Below, piece by piece: positions 33,167 through 42,900 of a stretch of 64,000 bases of DNA. Origin of the DNA: Marinactinospora thermotolerans DSM 45154 (lineage in GTDB: Bacteria > Actinomycetota > Actinomycetes > Streptosporangiales > Streptosporangiaceae); contig NZ_FUWS01000003.1 of the NCBI RefSeq assembly GCF_900167435.1, forward strand, positions 124,001 to 188,000. The letters are read 5' to 3'. The translations under genes and the position numbers were made by a program. The notes below the pieces were generated by a model. That model searched no databases. It worked only from the letters and a program-made list of their open reading frames with translations, and was not told the origin of the DNA. The stretch's first letter is position 1. Each line of letters starts with the position of its first letter.

Positions 33167-36100
33167 GTGTTGGGCCGGGATCTTCGCTGGGAAGTCATCG
33201 ATCGGGCCTCCGACCCCACACCGTGGGACCTCGAGCGCGTCACGGCGCTGAAGAACTACTACGACAGCCTCTACCAGGCGGCCTACGACGCCTACGAGCT
33301 GAGCAAGTCCGGGGGCGACCTGGAGTCCGGCAAGGGCGAGGCCATGGACGCCCTCAAGGAGCTCATGCGCGAGCTGCCGGGCATGCTGGAGAAGACCTAC
33401 ACCTCCTACGAGCAGGCCCGGGACGCCTACGGCGACTACTACACGGCGCTCGAAACCGTCCAGGACGCCGTCAAGACGGCGATCACCAACGGCGCCCCCC
33501 ACTACGACGCCTGGAAGGCCGACCCCGAGGACGAGGACGCCAAGTCCCAGCTCGACGTCTACCGGACCAACGCCGAGAACGCGATCTCCACGTTCCAGGA
33601 AGCGGTCAGGGAGATCGCCGGGAACCTCGAGGACGCGGCCGACGCCGGGATCGAGGAGCGCAACCCCTGGGAGAAGGTCGTCGACTGGTTCGAGGACAAC
33701 CCCTGGGTGAAGGTCGCGCTCGCGATCACCGCCGGCGTGCTGATGATCCTGCTTCCCGGCGCCTGGGTGATCCTGGCGGTCGCCCTCGGCGGATTCCTGC
33801 TCGCGCTCGACGTCACCTCGCTGATCGAGTCCGGCAAGTTCGGCTGGAACTGGGAGACCGTGCTGACGCTCGGCCTGGGCCTGCTGTCGATGGTCCCCGG
33901 CTTCGCGCTGGCCCGGGGGATGAGCCTGGCCGGGCGCGGGATCACCAGCGTCACCAGCACCGCGCTCACCCGCAGCGGGACCATCGGGGCGGGCATCCGC
34001 AGCGCCGCGGCCTCCGTGCGCACCGCCGCCGGCGGCACCGCGGTCGCCCGCTCGCTGGGCAGCTCGCGCGCCTGGTACTCCTCGGTCCGGGCGGGGACCT
34101 GGCGCAGCCCGCTCACCAGCACGGTGACGCACCTGGGCATCCAGGGAGCGCAGGACTTCGGCGTCGGCTTGGCCGCCAACATGGCCGTCAACGCGCTGAC
34201 CGGGCAGAACAAGGACTTCGGCCAGCTCGCGCTGGAGACGCTGCTGACCACCACGCCCGGCGCCGGGGCGGCGGTGTACCGGGAGCACGTCAACTTCTCC
34301 CTCTCCGGCGGCTTCTCGTTGACCGGTGGGGACACGATCCCCTCCGCCTTCGGCGTCAACGACCTGTCGCCGCACATGTCCACCGACTCGCCCAACGCGG
34401 GCAACTACGACGGCCTCACCAGCGAGTTCGCCAACGGCAGCGGCACCATCACCTCCGGTGACGGCACGCAGACCTCGGTGACGACGCCCGACAGCGGCGG
34501 TTCCGGCGACCCGCAGGTGAGCACCACCACCCCCGACGACCTGTCCACGGTGTCCACCTACGACTCCACCGGGAACCTGACGGACACGCGGGTCACGATC
34601 GGGAACGACGGCCCCACGGTCGTCCACTCCCCCGACTCCGCCGCCCCGTCCACGTCGGTGACCACCACCCTCCCCGACCAGGGGACGACGACCCCGCCCA
34701 CGGCCACCACCACCGCGATCGACGGGGGCGTCACCTCCTCCGGCGACTTCGGCTCCTTCTCCTTCGACCGCTCCACCACCCCCGCCGGCGAGACGCCGAC
34801 CGCCCACTACAGTCACGGCGACTCCGGCGGCGGCACGAACCTCCAGGTCGACTTCCCGGGCAACGGCACCGTCCAGGTCCGCCCGGACGGGGACACCGGA
34901 ACCCCGCCGCTGGACGTGCGCACCACGCCCGACTCCCTCACGGTGACCACCCCCGACTCCACCGTCACCACGACCACCACCCCCGACGGCGGCCACACGA
35001 CGACCGTCACCTCCTCCGACGGCACGGCCGGCCCCTCCTACGACAGCGGCGCGCAGCAGGTCAGCGTCACCACCGACACCGGTCCGGCGACCGCGACCCG
35101 GACCGAGACCGGCACCCGGTTGGAGGGCCCCGACGGCACGACCGTGGACGTCCCGGCCGACCGCGGCGCCCCCACACAGATCCACCCCGGCGGTTCCGGC
35201 GGGCCCGAGTCGATCAGCCACGACCCGGTCCACGGGACCGTCGACGTCCGCTCCGGCGACTCGGTGGTCACCGCCAACGGGTCCGGCGACCTGCTCGTCG
35301 GCAACAGCGCCGACACCGTCCGGATCACCCAGTCGGGCGACGGCGCCGGCCACGCCTCGTCGGGAGGGGCCTCGGCGAGCTGGAACGGCGACGGCTCCGC
35401 CACCTACGGCTCCTCCGGCTCCCGTTCCCCCTCGGGCGACATCACGTTCGGCGACACGACCGCGCGCCCCGACGGAACCGTCTCCCACCCCGGCTTCGCG
35501 GTCCGCGACGACGGCACGCTCACCGTCCGCGAGACCGACGGAACGGAGTGGACGTTCGACTCCAGCGGGCAGGTCGTCGCCGTCTCCCCGTCCGTCGCGC
35601 CGGACGCGACCCCGCCGTGGCCGGTGCCCGACCCGGCGACCGGCGCCCCGATGCACACCGCCTCCGACGGCACCCGGGTCGTGCTCGGCCCGGACGGGAC
35701 CGGCGTCACCACGTCGGACGGCTGGACGGTGACGGTGCCGCGCGGCGGTACCGCCCCCGGTGACGTGCAGGTACGCGGCCCGCGGGACGGCAACGGCGAC
35801 GCGCTCACGATCACCCACACCGCCGACGGCGGGGTCCGCGCCGAGAGCGGCGGCTACGCCACCGAGTCCGGGCCGGGCGGCGTGACCGGGCGGACCCCCG
35901 ACGGGCAGACGGCGCACTCCTCGGGGGCCGGCGACACCACCATCTCCTCCGGCGCATGGCACACCGACGTCGGCTCCGGCGACGTCACCGTCACCCACCC
36001 CGGCGGCCGGATCGCCCTGGACGGCGACGGCGCCGTCGGCAACGGGACGCCCTCGGCCGGGTCCTCCTGGCGGGTGGAGGCGACCCGGGACGGGACCGTC

Positions 36101-38065
36101 GGCGCCACCACCGGGTCCGGCGCGGGCGTCACCGCGCCGCGCGACGGCGACGTCGTGTTCGACCGGAACGGGACCACCCAGGCGACGCAGTCGCCCGACG
36201 GCGAGGTCACCGTCTCCGACCGGGGCCTCAACGTCACCGGCCGCCCCGGCGACGGCGCCGTCGTCGACGGCGGGCCCGACCGCCCACAGGTGCAGGTGCG
36301 GCCGGACGGGAGCAGCGTCCTGTCCCCCGACGGCCAGGCCCACCACGTCGAGACCGGGAGCGACGGCGTCCAGCGGGTGCACGTCAACGAGGGCGCCGAC
36401 GGCCAGCCCGTCATCGCCTCCGACGGCAGCGTGCGCGTCGAGACCCCGAACGGCACCGTGGAGGCCCGCGCCGACGGGTTCGACGCGCGCGGCAACGGCA
36501 ACAGCCACGTGCACGCCGACGGCACCGGCACCTCCGTGCGCACCGACCGTCCCTTCCAGCCCGAGACGACCGTCACGCACGCGCCCACCACGTCCGGTGG
36601 CGCCGATCCGCTGGTCACGGTCTCCCGCGACGGGACGACGACCACCTACGACACCACCGGCCCGCTCGGTCAGGGCCCCGACGCCGGCTCCGGGTCCACC
36701 GCGCCCAGCCTCACCCGGCAGCCGGACGGCACCTACACCGTGGAGACGCGGACGCCGCACCGCGGCGAGCACCCCACCCCGGGACCGCTCATGGAACGTA
36801 ACCCCGAGACCGGCACGAGCGGCGTCTCCCACGGCGACCTCACGATCCGCCAGACCGGGTCCGACGGTTCCGGAGCCTCCCCCACCTCCACACCGGGCGT
36901 GGAGGTCCGCCCCGCGCCGGACGCCCCCACCACGCGCCACAACCCCGACGGCTCCTCCACGATGGAGGGCCGCGACGTCACCGTGCACCGCTCGGCCGAC
37001 GGCCAGCAGACCACGGTCGCGCCGGCGTCGGGCGACGGACCGCGCGTGCTGTGGGAGGGCCGTGGCCCCGGCGAAGGCGGAACCGTCAGGGTCACCGACG
37101 GATCGGGCGGCCCCCTGCTCTCCCGCGATCCCGACGGGATCGTCACGGCCGCCGACGGCCAGGTCGTGCCGCGCGGCGCCACCCACACCCCCGCCGACGG
37201 GGGGCCGGCGATCACCCACGCCCAGGACGGCACGGTCACGGTCGGCGGCGGGGACCCCCGGACCACCGTCACCATCGACCCCCGCGGCCGGACCGAGGTC
37301 ACCACGGCGGGTTCACACGAGACCGTGCGGATCAGCGAGAGCGGCACGGCCACCACGACCAGCGCCCCCTCCGGGGACCGTCCCACGACGACCGTCCGCC
37401 AGTTCACCAACGGCCAGGTCGCCGTGGACCACCGTCCCCCCGCGGGACAGGCCGGGCAGCACAGCACCACCCGGATCGACGAGTTCGGCGCGGCCGAGTC
37501 CCGGGTGCGCACGGTGGACGCGGACGGAAACCGTGTCGACAGCTGGGCCGTGGGCATCGACCAGCGCGGCCAGGTGACCAGCGCCGACACCCGGATCTGG
37601 CACTACAACACCGAACCCGTCCGGCTCCGGCCCAGCGGGATGCTGCACACCGACAGCAACCTGCGGGAGATCTACCTGTCGGGCGGCCAGTTCCGCCCCG
37701 ACGGGACCATGACCCCGCAGGTGCGCCAGGACATGCGGACCACCGCCGTGGACGAGCTGAAGAACGACTCCGCCAACGCCTTCACCTCCTGGGCCTCCGA
37801 CCTCGCCGGCGGCAAGAGCCCCCTTGAGGCCTTCACCGGCTGGATGTACGGACTGATCAAGGGCAGTGGTCAGGGCCGCTGGATGAACACCCCCGGGTTG
37901 GGCGAGAACAGCTGGGCGGACGGGAGCTGGAAGTTCGTCGCCGAGGTCGCCAAGGTCAACACCGTGGGCCACTGGGAGGACTGGCTCGGCGGTCCCACGA
38001 AGGAGACCGAGGACAAGGCCAAGGAAGAGGCCGAGAAGCTCGAACAGGAGGCGGCACAGAGGTGA
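33167..38065 (+). CDS. Giant cysteine-free protein with helical head, membrane hairpin and Asp/Gly/Thr repeats; candidate T7SS substrate
   Basis: 1632 residues from GTG 33167; an adjacent in-frame TTG is an alternative, and both lie about 7 bases after GGGGG. Seen: an alpha-helical head (residues 20-163, WXG/LXG-like length) with no obvious W-x-G; two hydrophobic segments at about 180-214 and 230-250; then, from about 420 to 1430, continuous Ser/Thr/Gly/Asp-rich sequence with frequent DGT, PDG and TTP repeats, predicted beta; and a 200-residue C-terminal domain containing RLRPSGMLHTDSNLREIYL and ending in a Lys/Glu-rich tail. I find no cysteine anywhere, consistent with an exported protein. 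The layout resembles LXG-type toxins or adhesins, but no known toxin domain is visible. Confidence 0.75.
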   Translation: MLGRDLRWEVIDRASDPTPWDLERVTALKNYYDSLYQAAYDAYELSKSGGDLESGKGEAMDALKELMRELPGMLEKTYTSYEQARDAYGDYYTALETVQDAVKTAITNGAPHYDAWKADPEDEDAKSQLDVYRTNAENAISTFQEAVREIAGNLEDAADAGIEERNPWEKVVDWFEDNPWVKVALAITAGVLMILLPGAWVILAVALGGFLLALDVTSLIESGKFGWNWETVLTLGLGLLSMVPGFALARGMSLAGRGITSVTSTALTRSGTIGAGIRSAAASVRTAAGGTAVARSLGSSRAWYSSVRAGTWRSPLTSTVTHLGIQGAQDFGVGLAANMAVNALTGQNKDFGQLALETLLTTTPGAGAAVYREHVNFSLSGGFSLTGGDTIPSAFGVNDLSPHMSTDSPNAGNYDGLTSEFANGSGTITSGDGTQTSVTTPDSGGSGDPQVSTTTPDDLSTVSTYDSTGNLTDTRVTIGNDGPTVVHSPDSAAPSTSVTTTLPDQGTTTPPTATTTAIDGGVTSSGDFGSFSFDRSTTPAGETPTAHYSHGDSGGGTNLQVDFPGNGTVQVRPDGDTGTPPLDVRTTPDSLTVTTPDSTVTTTTTPDGGHTTTVTSSDGTAGPSYDSGAQQVSVTTDTGPATATRTETGTRLEGPDGTTVDVPADRGAPTQIHPGGSGGPESISHDPVHGTVDVRSGDSVVTANGSGDLLVGNSADTVRITQSGDGAGHASSGGASASWNGDGSATYGSSGSRSPSGDITFGDTTARPDGTVSHPGFAVRDDGTLTVRETDGTEWTFDSSGQVVAVSPSVAPDATPPWPVPDPATGAPMHTASDGTRVVLGPDGTGVTTSDGWTVTVPRGGTAPGDVQVRGPRDGNGDALTITHTADGGVRAESGGYATESGPGGVTGRTPDGQTAHSSGAGDTTISSGAWHTDVGSGDVTVTHPGGRIALDGDGAVGNGTPSAGSSWRVEATRDGTVGATTGSGAGVTAPRDGDVVFDRNGTTQATQSPDGEVTVSDRGLNVTGRPGDGAVVDGGPDRPQVQVRPDGSSVLSPDGQAHHVETGSDGVQRVHVNEGADGQPVIASDGSVRVETPNGTVEARADGFDARGNGNSHVHADGTGTSVRTDRPFQPETTVTHAPTTSGGADPLVTVSRDGTTTTYDTTGPLGQGPDAGSGSTAPSLTRQPDGTYTVETRTPHRGEHPTPGPLMERNPETGTSGVSHGDLTIRQTGSDGSGASPTSTPGVEVRPAPDAPTTRHNPDGSSTMEGRDVTVHRSADGQQTTVAPASGDGPRVLWEGRGPGEGGTVRVTDGSGGPLLSRDPDGIVTAADGQVVPRGATHTPADGGPAITHAQDGTVTVGGGDPRTTVTIDPRGRTEVTTAGSHETVRISESGTATTTSAPSGDRPTTTVRQFTNGQVAVDHRPPAGQAGQHSTTRIDEFGAAESRVRTVDADGNRVDSWAVGIDQRGQVTSADTRIWHYNTEPVRLRPSGMLHTDSNLREIYLSGGQFRPDGTMTPQVRQDMRTTAVDELKNDSANAFTSWASDLAGGKSPLEAFTGWMYGLIKGSGQGRWMNTPGLGENSWADGSWKFVAEVAKVNTVGHWEDWLGGPTKETEDKAKEEAEKLEQEAAQR

Positions 38066-38114
38066 GAACGCTTCTCCCATCCCGGCGCGGTGGCGCAGCC
38101 CCCGGAGCGCGGCC

Positions 38115-39188
38115 ATGAACGGCCTGTTCGACGCCGTTCCGGTCTGGGCCCAGGCGGCACTGCTGGTGGGGCTCATGTCGGCCGTCCTGTTCCTCCTGCA
38201 ATCCTCCCTCTACCGGGGACGCGGCGGCGAACGCAAGAAGTTCGCCAACACCAGCGAGGTGAAGGCGCACACCCGTGGCGAGATCGAACGGCTGCGGGAG
38301 GCGGCGGCGGAGCTGGACGACCGCCTGGCCGCCGCGCTCGGCACCGGACTTCCCCAGGAGCGCCAGGCCGAGGCGGAACGGCTCCGCACGATCGCCGCAA
38401 CCGCTCTCGAAGAGGCCGAGGAGCTGTGGGCCGCCCTGTGGTCGATGCAGTACGAGTACAGGACGGCGACCGACCAGGCCTTCGGCCTGCGGGTCCGCAT
38501 CCTGGAGCACCGCGACCGGATCACGGCCCTGCGCGCCGAGGCCGACCCTCTCCTCGGCGCGGTCGATCCCCTCCCGTGTCCTGCCCCCGCTCCCGCGGTC
38601 CAGCCGGAACCGGTGACCGCCTCCCCCTCTCCCCCACCTGGTTCTTCCAGGACCACCACCGCTCCCAGGTACTCCCGTAAGGAGTGGAATGCCCGGATCG
38701 GCCTTGTCCTGAGCGGTATCGCCGTCTGCGCGATGATCGTGGCATCGCAGTGGGTCGCCTATCGCTGGGGCGACGGTTCGATCGGCCTCTACTTCCTCAT
38801 GCTCCTTCCTCCCCTCGTTCTGGGAGGAATCCTCTACGCCAACTGCTTCGTCGGGATCACAATCGAGAAGGGGGTTCTCCGCCTGCACGGTGGCATAAAC
38901 CAGGAGAAGAAGATCCCCGTCGCGACCATCCGCTACGTGGGCCGTGGCCACCTGAACTGGACCAAGGCCACCTTCGGCGGCCGGCGGGTCTTCGCCGGCG
39001 CCACCACCGGTCCGGCGCTGGAGATCGCGGCCGGGCTGGGAAGCAACCTGGTCGTCCGCACCTCCCACGCCGACGAGCTGATCGCCGCGCTCATCGCCGC
39101 GGGCATGCCACCCGCCGCCGCATCGGCGCCCCGCCCCCTAGGGTTCCCGAAGCGGATCCGGCTGGATCCGCCGAGGACCGATGGCTAG
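38115..39188 (+). CDS. Coiled-coil membrane protein following the giant gene
   Basis: 357 residues. Helix 1 at 10-30; an Arg/Glu-rich coiled coil at about 50-145; a Pro/Ser linker at 150-184; two helices at about 194-212 and 222-242; and a C-terminal PH-like segment (GVLRLHGGINQEKKIPVATIRYVG) with a beta pattern. It begins 49 bases after the giant gene stop and is probably co-transcribed. In toxin loci this is the place of an immunity or anchoring protein, which is an inference only. No database family comes to mind with certainty. Confidence 0.7.
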   Translation: MNGLFDAVPVWAQAALLVGLMSAVLFLLQSSLYRGRGGERKKFANTSEVKAHTRGEIERLREAAAELDDRLAAALGTGLPQERQAEAERLRTIAATALEEAEELWAALWSMQYEYRTATDQAFGLRVRILEHRDRITALRAEADPLLGAVDPLPCPAPAPAVQPEPVTASPSPPPGSSRTTTAPRYSRKEWNARIGLVLSGIAVCAMIVASQWVAYRWGDGSIGLYFLMLLPPLVLGGILYANCFVGITIEKGVLRLHGGINQEKKIPVATIRYVGRGHLNWTKATFGGRRVFAGATTGPALEIAAGLGSNLVVRTSHADELIAALIAAGMPPAAASAPRPLGFPKRIRLDPPRTDG

Positions 39189-39560
39189 GGGGCGCCACCG
39201 TCACGGCCCCTCCCGGCCAGGCGAAGCGAGTGCGCAGAGCACACGGCTCCCCGGCCCGGAGGGCGAGGGACCGGGCCGCCGACCGCCTCGTCGGGGAGCG
39301 CCGCCGGATCCGACCGCCCCCACGGCTCCGGCCGCCGCTCCTCGCGCTCCCGCGCGGATCCCGCCCCGAACCGCCCGAGGACCGGACTTCCGCCGCCACG
39401 GGCCCCAAAACGGAAAAGTCTGAACCCCGTCGCGTCCGCATCCGTATTAACCAGTGTGCGCTCCATCCGCGTCGTCGTCAGGACGGCCGGGAGCGCCGGT
39501 TCCCAGCGGTCGGTGCGCCACGGCCCCACCGTGGCGGCCTCGAACTCCTAAGGGTGTGAC
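39189..39560. other. Intergenic region before the WXG100-like gene
   Basis: About 370 bases without a credible gene. A -10-like TATTAA at 39445-39450 is the only promoter hint. The WXG100-like gene starts behind AAGGGTG at 39551-39557. Confidence 0.4.
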
Positions 39561-39857
39561 ATGCCGGTTTACTCCGTCGACTCCGACAAGACCTCGGAGA
39601 CCTCCTCGTCCCTGCTCGCCGACTTCAACGACTTCCAGGAGAGGCTGGAGACGATCAAGTCGAAGGTCGACGGTCTCCTGGAGGACGGCTACAAGACGCC
39701 CGGCGCCGAGAAGGACTTCAAGCCGTTCTTCGAGCAGTTCCACCAGGGATTCAAGGACGTCAACGACGGCCTGGAGGGCATCAGCAAGTACGTCAAGCAG
39801 GTCGGCGACTCCTTCGACGAGACCGACACCAAGCTGGGCGAGGGCCTGCGCGGCTGA
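39561..39857 (+). CDS. WXG100-like small protein lacking the tryptophan
   Basis: 98 residues, all predicted helical in a helix-turn-helix hairpin. At the turn, where WXG100 proteins carry W-x-G, this one has GYKTPG (43-48), so tyrosine replaces tryptophan. The flanking amphipathic helices (DFNDFQERLETIKSKVDGLL and EQFHQGFKDVNDGLEGISKY) match the family. Encoded 82 bases before the EssC-like ATPase, it is the natural cognate small substrate. No C-terminal YxxxD motif is present. The ATG has AAGGGTG 5 bases upstream. Confidence 0.75.
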   Translation: MPVYSVDSDKTSETSSSLLADFNDFQERLETIKSKVDGLLEDGYKTPGAEKDFKPFFEQFHQGFKDVNDGLEGISKYVKQVGDSFDETDTKLGEGLRG

Positions 39858-39939
39858 CGCCGACCCGCCCCACCTGACGGGCCGTCCCGGAGCACCGGGG
39901 CGGTCCGGGTCGTTTCCCCAACCGGAAGAAGATCAGGCC

Positions 39940-42900
39940 GTGCGTCTCATCCTCACCGCAACAGCTCCCGTGGGCGCGGCCGGCGGCGGCACGCCGTCGC
40001 CCGGTCCACAGGTCGATCTCCTCGTCGAAGCTGAGGCGAGCTCCTCGGTCAACCAACTGGCGAGCTCGATCGCGCCCGTCCTGGGGCTCCCGCCGCACCA
40101 GGACAACTGGGCGCCGCGCCTCTACGTCGGCCAGCGCCAGATCGCCGGTCACAAGTCGCTCACCGAGGCCGGCCTCTACGACGGGGCCGTCGTCAGCGTC
40201 GGGCTTCCGGGGCCGTCCGCGGAGGAGCCGGCGGCCGTCGCCGAGGTCCGCGTCGTCTCCGGCCCGTCCTGCGGGCTGGTGCACCGGCTCGACCCGGGCG
40301 ACTACACGATCGGCGACGCCCTCGCCGCGCGCGTGCCGGTGGACTCCGCCGGGATGTCGGTGCGCGTGCGCGTCCACGCCGACGGCACGGTGACCGTGCT
40401 GTCGGTGGACGGCGACGCCGTCACGTTGGAGACCGACCCGATCGAGCCCGGGACGGCGTGGCTGCCGGGACGGCAGCTGGTCATGGGCGACAGCCTGCTG
40501 GAGGCGCACCCGACCCAGCGCGCCGACGCCTCGGTGCTGGCCTCCTCGGACGGCACCGGACTGGACTACAACCGGCCGCCGCGCCTGCACCCCGCCCCCA
40601 CGCGGACCAACTTCCGCCTGCCCACGCCGCCCGAACCGCCGGACCGTCCCCTGGTCCAGCTCGCGGTGATGGTCCTGCTGCCGCTCCTCATGGCGGTGGG
40701 CAGCGCGCTGGTCCTCCAGCGCCCGCACTACCTGCTCATCGGTCTGCTGGCCCCGGTGTCGGTCATTGTCATGCAGATGCTGCAACGCCGGACCAGCAAG
40801 ATGCGCTACGAGAAGGACGTCAAGGAGTACGAGGAGAAGGTCGAGCGGATCACCGCCGACGCCACCGAGGCGCTGCACGCCGAACAGCGGGCGCGTCGCG
40901 ACGCCTGCCCCGACCCCGCGGCGGCCCTGCTCCTGGCGACCGGACCGCGGGCCCGGCTGTGGGAGCGGCGCCGCACCGACGAGGACTTCACGCTGCTGCG
41001 GGTGGGCACGGGCGAGATCCCGTCGAAGGTGGTCCTGACCGACCCGACCAAGGACGACCACCGCAAGGAGGTCACCTGGCGGCTGCGCGACGTCCCGGTC
41101 ACCGTGTCGCTGCGCGACAACGGGGTGGTCGGCGTGGCCGGGCGCGGCGAGCGGGTGGACGCGCTGAACCGGTGGCTGGTCGGCCAGCTCGCGGTACTGC
41201 ACAGCCCCACCGAACTGGAGCTGTACATCCTGTCCCTGGGACGCGACGAGCCCCAGTGGGCGTGGACGCGCTGGCTGCCGCACCTGCGGGGGCGGACCAC
41301 GGGCGGCCCGTTGAGCCGGATCGGTGTCGACGCCGAGACCTGCGCCCGGCGCATCGCGGAGCTGTTGGCGATCGTGGACGCCCGCAGCGGCCCCGCCGCC
41401 GCGGGCGCCGACCCCGGCAGCGAGATCGTGGTCGTCCTGGACGGCGCGCGCCGCATGCGCTCGCTGCCCGGTGTCGTGCAGCTGCTGCGCGAGGGGCCGG
41501 CCGCGGGCGTGTACGTGCTGTGCCTGGACACCGAGGAGCGGCTGCTGCCGGAGGAGTGCCAGGCGGTCGTGTCGGTGTCGTCGGAGGGGCTGCGGCTCAG
41601 CCGGACCAAGTACGACAGCGTGGAGCAGGTCCGCGTCGACGCGCCCCCCGCGAGCTGGGCCGAACGGGTCGGCCGCGCGCTCGCCCCCATCCGGGACAGT
41701 GGGACGAGCGAGGAGGACGGCACCCTGCCGCGCAGCGCCCGGCTGCTCGACGTCATGGGCCTGGAACCCCCGGACGCCGAGGTCATCGCGGCGCACTGGG
41801 CGGCCGGCGGCCGCAGCACGGTCGCCACGCTCGGCGTGGGGGTGGACGGCCCGTTCTCCGTCGACATCCGCCGCGACGGGCCGCACGCGCTGATCGCCGG
41901 AACCACCGGTTCGGGTAAGTCGGAGCTGCTTCAAACACTCGTGGCGTCGCTGGCCGCGGTGAACCGCCCCGAGGCGATGTCGTTCGTGCTGGTCGACTAC
42001 AAGGGCGGCAGCGCGTTCAAGGACTGCGTGAAACTCCCGCACACCGTCGGCATGGTCACCGACCTCGACACCCACCTGGTCGGTCGGGCGCTGACCTCGT
42101 TGGGCGCGGAGCTGCGGCGGCGTGAGCACATCCTCGCCAAGGCCGGGGCCAAGGACATCGAGGACTACATCGAGCTGCTCGACCGGGACCCCCAGTTGCC
42201 GGCGATGCCCCGGCTGCTGCTGGTGATCGACGAGTTCGCCTCGATGGCGCGGGAGCTGCCCGACTTCATCAAGGGTCTGGTCAACATCGCCCAGCGGGGC
42301 CGCTCCCTCGGCATTCACCTGGTCCTGGCGACGCAGCGGCCGGGGGGCGTGGTCACCAACGACATCCGCGCCAACACCAACCTGCGGATCGCGCTGCGCA
42401 TGACCGACCCTGCCGAGAGCCGCGACGTCATCGACGCGGTGGAGGCTGCGCAGATCGGGATCGACACGCCGGGCCGCGCCTACGCCCGGCTCGGACACGC
42501 CTCCCTGCTGCCGTTCCAGTCGGGCCGGGTCGGCGGCCGGCGCGTCGTCATGTCGACGACGGCCAGCGCGCCCGAGCCCCGTCCGCTGCGCTGGAACGAC
42601 TTCGCCGCCCCCGCGCCGATGCGGCGCCGCGCCGAGTCCACGGAGAGCGGTGACGTGGAGGTCACCGACCTGACGGTCCTGGTGTCGGCGATCCAGGAGG
42701 CGGGCGAGCGGGTGCAGGTGCAGCGTCAGCCCAGCCCGTGGCTGCCGGCGCTGCCGACCGCGCTCACGCTCGGCGAGATGCTGCGCGGCTCCCCCATCTC
42801 GGCGCCCCGCCCCGGGGCGGTGCAGGCCGTCCCGATCGGGCTGATCGACCAGCCCGAGGTCCAGGCCCAGCGGGCCTACACCATCGACCTGTCCTCGACC

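Noticed and set aside
32792-37219. 1475-codon open frame on the minus strand opposite the giant gene
   Set aside because: It exists because the plus-strand gene has extreme codon bias; its translation is Gly/Val/Asp/Arg low complexity with no start signal or domain, whereas the plus strand has helices, membrane segments and a defined C-terminal domain.
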